Shown here piece by piece: positions 1 through 6,849 of a DNA stretch of 14,170 nt (its first letter is position 1; each line of letters opens with the position of its first letter). The notes beneath the pieces are model-generated. The model had not been told where the DNA came from. It saw only the letters and a list, made by a program, of their open reading frames with translations, and ran no database searches. Source of the stretch: CAXFCD01 sp964001155 (GTDB taxonomy: Bacteria > Fidelibacterota > Marinisomatia > Marinisomatales > UBA1611); the NCBI GenBank assembly GCA_964001155.1, contig CAXFCD010000102.1, positions 1 to 14,170 on the forward strand. Reading direction: 5' to 3'. Position numbers and translations under genes: made by a program.

Positions 1-317
1 ACAATATTCAGTGCAAAGAGTGGTTTGCCGCCCATGGCATAAATATCAGACAATGCATTGGCTGCGGCGATTTGTCCAAATTGATAGGGTTCATCCACAA
101 CGGGTGTGAAAAAGTCCACTGTTTGGATAATCATTTTTCCATCATCAAGACGTACGGCGGCTGCATCGTCGGCGCCATCAAAGCCCACAACGACGGAATC
201 ATGTGTTGGCATGTTAAGATCACCCAGAACCTGGGCCAGGTCACCCGGACCAATCTTACATGCTCATCCAGAACCGTGGCTCAAGGTGGTGAGCCTGATT
301 TTATCTCTGTCAGTCAT
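1..317 (-). CDS. selD: Selenophosphate synthetase SelD, Sec-containing, N-terminal part (truncated by window edge)
   Basis: SelD makes selenophosphate from selenide and ATP, the selenium donor for selenocysteine (Sec) and selenouridine synthesis. Translating from ATG at 317 gives 105 residues that match the family throughout, provided one in-frame TGA (264-266) is read as Sec. The start region contains SHGSG-U18-A-C20-K21, where U18 and K21 have the spacing of the catalytic Cys17/Lys20 of E. coli SelD. Then come GFDGADDAAAV (D50, D51, metal/ATP site), TVDFFTPVVDEPYQFG and AAANALSDIYAMGG, all ATP-grasping segments of the family. The remaining C-terminal two thirds lie outside the window. The ATG is 15 nt after the stop of the upstream channel gene, so the two are probably cotranscribed. 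No Shine-Dalgarno site is visible. A long hairpin follows the TGA directly. Family assignment is near certain; Sec at position 18 is inferred from alignment and the hairpin. Confidence 0.93.
209..263 (-). promoter_or_regulatory. Candidate bacterial SECIS element in selD
   Basis: Immediately 3' of the in-frame TGA the coding strand can fold. GCATGT-AAGAT (263-253) pairs with ATCTT-A-ACATGC (220-209), giving 11 base pairs with one bulged nucleotide. Inside, ACCTG (241-237) pairs with CAGGT (233-229) around the loop GCC. An alternative inner hairpin CCCAG/CTGGG with loop GTT competes with it. The apical G lies about 28 nt after the TGA. Bacterial SECIS elements, bound by SelB, typically have a stem with a small apical loop starting with G about 16-37 nt downstream of UGA, so this fits. 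The fold was done by eye. Confidence 0.7.
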
Positions 318-332
318 TTAAAAATATTGGGA

Positions 333-2300
333 TTAAGATTCGTCCGGCGCCAAGGCGATCAGGCCGTCATCTGGTGTCAAGGTGAACATATCACTTTTAT
401 CAGGGATGAGAGAAATACCAAACATTTTATCTTTTTCCTGATGGTCTGAATGGAGTTGAACACCCAAGATTACCTCCTGGCGAAGTTTGGCGGCCTGAAC
501 GCATTCACCATAGGGAACCGTTATGGATTCTTTCCCATCAAATGAAAAATAATAGGCGGCTGGTTTAATATAAAGTTCACTGCCTTCTGCCTGGAATAGA
601 TCATCATAAACGTCCAAGGCCAATGGTTCTTCTGAAACCTGGGCCATGATTTGGGATACAAACTGGTTCGACACCATAAAATCTTCCACGCCACTATTCA
701 GGATAATATCAATATTTTCGCTGTCCATGACCTCGGTGATGAGTTTTGGCCACTTAGTTGCGTTCGATTCTCTCAAAATTTGTCGAACCCTTATCAACAA
801 GGAAATGACAAAGGCATCCATTTCTTCAATGGTAGTTCCACCGGGAGAAAGAATTAGTAAACTGTCAAAATTTTGGGGTTCAATATCGTTCAACCGATTC
901 AAATCATTAAAATCCATTTGATGGATGGAAATATTCAATTCTGGATAATGCTGCAATAAATTTGATCTGAAAGATTCCATTCCACTATTTTTATCAGACA
1001 CATAGGTACACAATTCGGAACCTGCCGGCAGATAACTGCATAATTTTTCCATGATGATTTCGGTTTTGGGTGTCCAATTCAGAAGTGCTACTCGCTGTTT
1101 TCTAAGGTTGGTTTCAATCTGTGGAATTTCAGATGTTTGAGCCTCAAATACCGGTTCATTGTGATAAAAAATTGTTGAATCATCTTCAGCAAAAACAATC
1201 AATTCATCCTCATCTTTTACAGGTTTATCCGGTGGTGGATTTAGTAAAATTTTTCCATCACCATCATGGATACCCATGGGTGTACTGCTTTTAAACCGAT
1301 TCGTTGCTTCACCAAAATTGAGGTTGCCACCCCAACCTTCATCCGGCTGATAAAAATAAAATTCATTCCCGTCAAATCCCACCATATCACTATAGACAAC
1401 GGAGAGCCCATTGCGGCTCAGGGCCAATTGGGCAATCATTCTTGAAAGAACGCTGACTTCATTGAGAGCCTTCACAGTGCTATTGGAAATATGTTCTGCT
1501 AAATCACGATCCCGGTCAGAATGGATTTCACATACAATGGGCGGATGTTCTTCTCCATCACATACAGCGATAATAGACATGATAGATTTGAGGACCAATG
1601 CGTCGGCCAATTTTCTTTCTGACTCAGGCCGCCAACTTGCAGCACTATTCATAATAATGATTGACTTGGCATGATCCGCATTTACCTTTTTCAAATTATT
1701 GATATTGGTTACAACGCCGGACCTTGTAATAATTCTCGTTGTTGCAAAATCTGTTATATTGTCCCGAATTAGATTGTCCATATCCTCCTTATCGTCTTCC
1801 GCCAGAATCACAACTGCCGCGTCCGGTTCCGATTCATTGGCTTCGATCAATTCCCGAATAATTTCAATGATTCGATCACCAAATCCTAAAATAAGTGTAT
1901 GTTCTTTTTCCAGAACCAAACTTCTGCCTCGACGGAGTTCAGCTAACTTCGCTTCAAAAACGCTGGTGATGAAAGCAACCATACTGGAGAAAAGGACCAA
2001 CCCAACCAGCACACCAATGATAGATGTCAATTTTGCTGCCCAGTTGCTATCGCCATCAGATTCGGCGGCGGAGCCTTCCATAACGGCCACATAAACCCGC
2101 CAAGGGATCTCCAACCAACTGCTCAAGGTTTCATCCGGTACAAATATATTTGCAACAAGCCGCAGGGATACCATGACCAGGAAACCACCGGTAAAAAGGG
2201 CCAATAAAGCCAAAAAAATAGAGGATGAACCCCTAGACATGAAATTATCTATGCCATAGCGAATTCGCATCCCTAAGGGATAAGAAGATTTTTTACTCAT
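333..2300 (-). CDS. CASTOR/POLLUX-type cation channel with RCK (TrkA-N-like) domains
   Basis: A 655-residue membrane protein resembling the bacterial relatives of plant CASTOR/POLLUX/DMI1 ion channels. Hydrophobic segments at about residues 29-51 and 91-113 flank a pore-like stretch (about 65-85, with VAVMEGSAAESDGD in the filter region). The second helix runs into the charged link EAKLAELRRGRS. From about residue 133 a Rossmann-type RCK domain begins with HTLILGFGDRIIEII (GFGD at 139-142), then VVILAEDDKEDMD and TRIITRSG. A second RCK-like unit begins near 402 (KQRVALLNWTPKTEII). Family knowledge suggests a K+ or divalent-cation channel gated by a ligand at the RCK ring; the ion is not deducible here. 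The start is the ATG at 2298-2300, with no Shine-Dalgarno site. It is divergent from korA across 215 nt and sits 15 nt upstream of selD. Confidence is good for the fold class, moderate for the family name. Confidence 0.8.
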   Translation of the reverse strand: MSKKSSYPLGMRIRYGIDNFMSRGSSSIFLALLALFTGGFLVMVSLRLVANIFVPDETLSSWLEIPWRVYVAVMEGSAAESDGDSNWAAKLTSIIGVLVGLVLFSSMVAFITSVFEAKLAELRRGRSLVLEKEHTLILGFGDRIIEIIRELIEANESEPDAAVVILAEDDKEDMDNLIRDNITDFATTRIITRSGVVTNINNLKKVNADHAKSIIIMNSAASWRPESERKLADALVLKSIMSIIAVCDGEEHPPIVCEIHSDRDRDLAEHISNSTVKALNEVSVLSRMIAQLALSRNGLSVVYSDMVGFDGNEFYFYQPDEGWGGNLNFGEATNRFKSSTPMGIHDGDGKILLNPPPDKPVKDEDELIVFAEDDSTIFYHNEPVFEAQTSEIPQIETNLRKQRVALLNWTPKTEIIMEKLCSYLPAGSELCTYVSDKNSGMESFRSNLLQHYPELNISIHQMDFNDLNRLNDIEPQNFDSLLILSPGGTTIEEMDAFVISLLIRVRQILRESNATKWPKLITEVMDSENIDIILNSGVEDFMVSNQFVSQIMAQVSEEPLALDVYDDLFQAEGSELYIKPAAYYFSFDGKESITVPYGECVQAAKLRQEVILGVQLHSDHQEKDKMFGISLIPDKSDMFTLTPDDGLIALAPDES

Positions 2301-2515
2301 AGGAAATGGGTGAATAATTCATTAGTACACAAGTTGAATCTTAAAAAATTTTTAGCCAAGAAAGGGAATTAATTTCTTTCTCCCACTTAAATCAGCTTGG
2401 TAAATTAACGAACGTATTTTTACGGAATATTCAAAAAACAATAGTTCAATTTACCAACCCGCAAAAATTCCAATCCGCATCGGGACACTAATCCTTTAAT
2501 CCAACCTACAGACAT
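2301..2515. promoter_or_regulatory. Divergent intergenic region between the channel gene and korA
   Basis: This 215-nt AT-rich gap must hold the promoters of both the channel-selD unit (leftward) and the korAB-fumC operon (rightward), since the genes point away from each other. Two near-palindromic AT stretches are visible: CTTAAAAAATTTTTAG near 2340-2355 and AAAG..AATTAATT..CTTT at 2361-2379. No convincing -35/-10 pair could be assigned by eye on either strand, and neither gene start has a Shine-Dalgarno site. Confidence 0.4.
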
Positions 2516-4357
2516 ATGGGAAAAACATTCAAAACAATTGATGAAGCCGTTATTCGGTTTGCCGGAGATTCCGGTGACGGAATGCAGTTGACCGGCGGCC
2601 GATTCACCGAAACAACTGCAATCGTTGGAAATGACCTGAGTACTTTACCGGATTTCCCGGCCGAGATTCGTGCTCCAGCCGGTTCCTTGGCTGGTGTCAG
2701 TGCATTCCAAATCAAATTTTCTTCCAAGGACATTCACACACCCGGAGATAAACCCGACGTTTTAGTTGCCATGAACCCGGCAGCTTTAAAAGTCCACCAG
2801 AATGAATTGATTCCCGGCGGAACCATGATTGTTAATACAGATGCATTCACCAAAAAGAATTTGAACTTTGCCGGTTACGAATCCAATCCAATCGAAGATG
2901 GTTCACTGGACGATTATTTCACTGTCATTCCCATCGAAATGAATAAAATGGTGACGGCTGCCTGTGAAGGTTTGGATATGTCCCCCAAACTGGTAGGCCG
3001 CACGAAAAACTTTTTCGCTTTAGGTGTTTTGTATTATATGTATGATCGTCCGCTAGAAGCGACGGAATCCTGGCTGAAGAAAAAGTTTGCCGGGAAAGAT
3101 GCCATCATTGAAGCAAACGCCCGAGCCTTAAATGCCGGTTACAATTATGGGGATACAACTGAAATCTTCATGAACCGGTATAAAGTGGAAAAAGCAACCT
3201 TACCATCGGGTACCTACCGGAATATGAATGGGAACCTGGCCACATCTTTAGGTCTGCTTGCTGCATCAGAAAAATCCGGATTGAATTTATTTTACGGTGG
3301 ATATCCGATCACACCGGCCAGTGATATTCTCCATACTTTAGCAGCATGGAAGCACTTCGGTGTGCAAACATTCCAGGCCGAGGATGAAATTGCAGGTGTT
3401 GCTTCTGTGGTAGGCGCTGCTTTTACAGGGAATTTGGCTGTAACAGCTACCTCCGGTCCTGGTATTGCCTTAAAAGGTGAAGCCATGGGGTTAGGTATTA
3501 TAACAGAATTACCTATGGTGATCATCAATGTTCAACGGGGCGGCCCAAGTACAGGACTTCCAACTAAAACTGAACAATCAGATTTGAACCAAGCTTTGTA
3601 TGGCCGGAATGGTGAAGCACCAATGCCGGTGATTGCTGCTGCTACACCGGGGGATTGTTTTTATTCCGCATATGAAGCATGTAAAATTGCACTCAAATAC
3701 ATGACACCGGTGATGTTGCTGACAGATGGATATTTGGCCAATGGTTCCGAACCATGGATGATACCTCAAATGGATGAATTAGATGACATAGATGTTGAAT
3801 TCGCACAAGGGGAAAATAATGGTGATGAATTTCTACCCTATTTACGGGATGAAAAAACCTTATCAAGGCCTTGGGCTATTCCTGGGACACCGGGTTTGGA
3901 ACATCGTGTGGGCGGTATCGAAAAAGCGGAACACACAGGCCATGTCTCCTATGATCCTGAAAATCACCACAAAATGGTCGAATTAAGACAGGCTAAAGTG
4001 GATCGGATTCAACAGGATATTGCACAGACGGAAGTCTTTGGTGAAGACCACGGCGAAATGCTTGTATTGAGTTGGGGTGGAACCTTCGGTGCTTGCCGTT
4101 CTGCAGTAGAATCCATGCAAGATGATGGCATGAAAGTATCTCATGTACACTTGCGTTGGATCAGTCCCTTGCCTAAGGACTTGGGAGAAATTATCATTGG
4201 TTTCAAAAATGTATTGGTTCCGGAGATCAACCTGGGGCAATTGTTGCGGTTGATTCGTTCTGAATATTTGGTGGATGCTAAAGGCCTCAATCTTGTTCGC
4301 GGCCGGCCGATTGGCGCTTCATCCATTATAGAAAAAGTGAAAGAAACATTGGGATAA
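2516..4357 (+). CDS. korA: 2-oxoglutarate:ferredoxin oxidoreductase, fused gamma-alpha subunit (KorA)
   Basis: With KorB this enzyme interconverts 2-oxoglutarate + CoA and succinyl-CoA + CO2 using ferredoxin, replacing the dehydrogenase complex of the TCA cycle (or running the reductive direction). At 613 residues it is the usual length for the form in which the gamma domain is fused in front of alpha. The gamma domain starts with IRFAGDSGDGMQLTGG (about 13-28) and reaches about residue 190. The alpha (pyrimidine-binding) domain starts near 235 and shows YPITP at 263-267, then QAEDEIAGVASVVGAAF, TATSGPGIALKGEA and GPSTGLPTKTEQSDL from 343. That last motif is typical of 2-oxoglutarate rather than pyruvate enzymes, though substrate choice cannot be proven by eye. 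ATG at 2516 lacks a Shine-Dalgarno site. The stop is 3 nt before korB, so the subunits are cotranscribed. Confidence 0.95.
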   Translation: MGKTFKTIDEAVIRFAGDSGDGMQLTGGRFTETTAIVGNDLSTLPDFPAEIRAPAGSLAGVSAFQIKFSSKDIHTPGDKPDVLVAMNPAALKVHQNELIPGGTMIVNTDAFTKKNLNFAGYESNPIEDGSLDDYFTVIPIEMNKMVTAACEGLDMSPKLVGRTKNFFALGVLYYMYDRPLEATESWLKKKFAGKDAIIEANARALNAGYNYGDTTEIFMNRYKVEKATLPSGTYRNMNGNLATSLGLLAASEKSGLNLFYGGYPITPASDILHTLAAWKHFGVQTFQAEDEIAGVASVVGAAFTGNLAVTATSGPGIALKGEAMGLGIITELPMVIINVQRGGPSTGLPTKTEQSDLNQALYGRNGEAPMPVIAAATPGDCFYSAYEACKIALKYMTPVMLLTDGYLANGSEPWMIPQMDELDDIDVEFAQGENNGDEFLPYLRDEKTLSRPWAIPGTPGLEHRVGGIEKAEHTGHVSYDPENHHKMVELRQAKVDRIQQDIAQTEVFGEDHGEMLVLSWGGTFGACRSAVESMQDDGMKVSHVHLRWISPLPKDLGEIIIGFKNVLVPEINLGQLLRLIRSEYLVDAKGLNLVRGRPIGASSIIEKVKETLG

Positions 4358-4360
4358 ATT

Positions 4361-5368
4361 ATGACTGAAGTTCAAACACCTACATTAACCAAAAAGGATT
4401 TCGAATCAGATCAGGCAGTTCGCTGGTGTCCGGGATGTGGTGATTATGCCATCTTAGCCCAAACCCAAAAGAATATGCCGACCTTTAACCGGAAAAAAGA
4501 AGACTTTGTATTTGTGTCGGGGATTGGTTGTTCCAGCCGGTTTCCGTATTACATGAATACCTATGGCTTCCATTCTATCCATGGAAGAGCGCCGGCGGTA
4601 GCAACAGGTGTAAAAATTGCCAATCCGGATTTGTCTGTTTGGATCGTCACCGGTGATGGGGATGGATTATCCATCGGCGGCAACCATTTTATGCACGCCT
4701 TACGGCGGAATATGGATATCAATATTCTCATGTTTAATAACCGGATCTACGGGCTGACGAAGGGACAATATTCCCCGACTTCAGAACAAGGAAAAGTGAC
4801 CAAGGCAACACCTTATGGCTCCATTGATTTTCCGTTGAATCCGCCCTCATTGGCTTTAGGTGCACAGGCAACTTTTGTGGCCAGGACTATCGATCGCTGG
4901 CAGAAGCATTTAGCAGAAATGTTAGAGCGATCTTATGGGCATGATGGCGGGTCTTTTATCGAGATATACCAAAATTGTAACATTTTCAACGATGGTGCAT
5001 TTGAAGAATACACAGGTTCGGAAAAGTTTGACAATGTGATCGATTTGAAACATGATGAGCCCATGATATTTGCCAAAGGCACCAAAGGGATCAAATTGGA
5101 TGGCTCTAAGGCAATTGTAGTTGATATGGAAAAACACAGTACCGATGAAATTCTAGTCCATGATGAAACCAACCTGGACTTGGCTCACATCATCGCTAAC
5201 TGGACAACTCTTCCAGATTTACCGGAACCTATTGGCGTCATCTATTCTATTGACAAACCTACCTACAATCAGGAAATGGTAGACCAGGTGGAAACTGCGA
5301 AAAAAGTGAAAGGTGAAGGGAGCGTCCAAGATCTTTTGAATGCCGGTGATACTTGGATCGTAGATTAA
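4361..5368 (+). CDS. korB: 2-oxoglutarate:ferredoxin oxidoreductase, beta subunit (KorB)
   Basis: The thiamine-diphosphate and iron-sulfur subunit that partners KorA. The four cysteines expected to hold the single [4Fe-4S] cluster are visible: C23 and C26 in RWCPGCGDY, C57 in GIGCSSR and C206 in YQNCNIFND. The ThDP/Mg-binding motif is GDGDGLSIGGNHFMHA (98-113), continuing to NILMFNNRIYGLTKGQ, where N126/N127 complete the motif. At 335 residues the length is normal. No separate ferredoxin-like (KorD/delta) subunit is encoded nearby, as is usual for two-subunit KORs. It starts 3 nt after korA and ends 1 nt before fumC. Electrons would pass to a soluble ferredoxin in the cytoplasm. Confidence 0.95.
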   Translation: MTEVQTPTLTKKDFESDQAVRWCPGCGDYAILAQTQKNMPTFNRKKEDFVFVSGIGCSSRFPYYMNTYGFHSIHGRAPAVATGVKIANPDLSVWIVTGDGDGLSIGGNHFMHALRRNMDINILMFNNRIYGLTKGQYSPTSEQGKVTKATPYGSIDFPLNPPSLALGAQATFVARTIDRWQKHLAEMLERSYGHDGGSFIEIYQNCNIFNDGAFEEYTGSEKFDNVIDLKHDEPMIFAKGTKGIKLDGSKAIVVDMEKHSTDEILVHDETNLDLAHIIANWTTLPDLPEPIGVIYSIDKPTYNQEMVDQVETAKKVKGEGSVQDLLNAGDTWIVD

Positions 5369-5369
5369 T

Positions 5370-6767
5370 ATGAGTACACGCACTGAACGGGACAGTATTG
5401 GCCCGGTTGAGGTGCCTACGGATCGGTATTACGGCGCCCAAACCCAACGGTCATTTGATAATTTTAAAATTGGGGATGAACGGTTTCCCCGGGAATTCAT
5501 TCGTGCTTATGGGATTCTGAAAAAAGCTGCAGCCACGGTGAATCATGATTTTGGTAATTTGGATGATTCAATCAAAAGCATGATCAACAATGCTGCAAAT
5601 GAGGTCATCGAGGGCAAGTTGGATGACCACTTTCCTCTGGTGGTTTGGCAAACGGGAAGCGGGACCCAAACCAATATGAATTTCAATGAAGTGATTGCCA
5701 ATCGTGCCATTGAAATGTTGGGTGGAGAATTAGGCAGCAAAACACCGGTCCATCCCAATGACCATGTGAATATGAGTCAATCCACCAATGATACATTTCC
5801 AACCGCCATCAATATTGCCGCTGTTGAGAGTGTGCACCACCACTTGATGCCGGCGATGAAATTACTCCGGGATGCTTTGGAAGATAAGGCAAACGCATTT
5901 GATCAAATTGTAAAATTAGGCCGAACACATTTGCAAGATGCAACGCCCCTTAGTTTGGGGCAGGAATTTTCCGGATATGTATCTGCCTTGGATCATGGAT
6001 TGAATCGGTTGGAAAAAGCCTTGGAACATTGTTATGAATTGGCTATGGGCGGGACGGCTGTTGGAACAGGCATCAATTCTGTTGAAGGTTTTGGAGAAGC
6101 ATCTGCGAAAGAAATTGCGGAACTCACTGGACTTCCTTTCCGAACCGCAGACAATAAATTTGAAGCGTTGGGTGGTCAAGACAGTATTGTAGAACTGTCC
6201 GGAGCATTGAAAGTCATTGCAGCTTCCTTATTTAAAATCGCTAATGATATTCGCTGGTTAGCTAGTGGTCCTCGGTCCGGTATTGGTGAAATTTCCTTGC
6301 CAGCAAATGAGCCGGGCTCATCCATCATGCCGGGAAAAGTGAATCCAACTCAATGTGAAGCTCTCACCATGCTCTGTACACAAGTCATGGGAAATGATGC
6401 CACCATCACTTTCGCCGGTGCTTCCGGGAATTTTGAATTGAATGTGTATCGTCCGGTTTTGGCTTACAATATTTTACAATCTATTCGATTATTGACGGAC
6501 GGCTGTCGTTCCTTTGCGGAAAATGCGGTTACCGGGATTGAACCAAACAAGGAAAGAATAGATCGAAATCTTTATGATTCACTCATGCTTGTTACGGCTC
6601 TGAATCCACACATTGGGTATGATAAAGCTGCAGAAGTTGCCAAAAAGGCATTCAAGGATAAATCCACGCTTCGGGAAGCCATTATGGAATTAGGCTACAT
6701 GTCCGGAGAGGATTTTGACCGCTTGGTCCGGCCGGAACAAATGATCCATCCCCGGAAGAAAGACTGA
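5370..6767 (+). CDS. fumC: Class II fumarate hydratase (fumarase C)
   Basis: Catalyses reversible hydration of fumarate to L-malate in the TCA cycle; class II enzymes are iron-free, oxygen-stable homotetramers. The 465 residues match the family end to end: RYYGAQTQRS near the N-terminus, WQTGSGTQTNMNFNEV, QSTNDTFPTAI, GRTHLQDATPLSLGQEFSGY with the catalytic-site His187, and the lyase signature GSSIMPGKVNPTQCEAL with the active-site serine pair at 317-318. Aspartase and argininosuccinate lyase are relatives, but GRTHLQDATPL and the overall match favour fumarase. ATG is separated from the korB stop by one base, so translation is probably coupled; no Shine-Dalgarno site is seen. The KOR-fumarase grouping links two TCA steps in one transcript. 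Confidence 0.95.
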   Translation: MSTRTERDSIGPVEVPTDRYYGAQTQRSFDNFKIGDERFPREFIRAYGILKKAAATVNHDFGNLDDSIKSMINNAANEVIEGKLDDHFPLVVWQTGSGTQTNMNFNEVIANRAIEMLGGELGSKTPVHPNDHVNMSQSTNDTFPTAINIAAVESVHHHLMPAMKLLRDALEDKANAFDQIVKLGRTHLQDATPLSLGQEFSGYVSALDHGLNRLEKALEHCYELAMGGTAVGTGINSVEGFGEASAKEIAELTGLPFRTADNKFEALGGQDSIVELSGALKVIAASLFKIANDIRWLASGPRSGIGEISLPANEPGSSIMPGKVNPTQCEALTMLCTQVMGNDATITFAGASGNFELNVYRPVLAYNILQSIRLLTDGCRSFAENAVTGIEPNKERIDRNLYDSLMLVTALNPHIGYDKAAEVAKKAFKDKSTLREAIMELGYMSGEDFDRLVRPEQMIHPRKKD

Positions 6768-6849
6768 TCCGCAGGAACTTTTTTCACTTTTTTCTGTATT
6801 TCTTCAAAATCCTTGTGTAGTGCAACAAGGGTAAAGTGTAAATTTTCTC

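Noticed and set aside
72..449. Plus-strand reading frame of 125 codons
   Set aside because: It is the antisense of selD and of the 3' end of the channel gene. The minus strand reads as real SelD once the TGA is taken as Sec.
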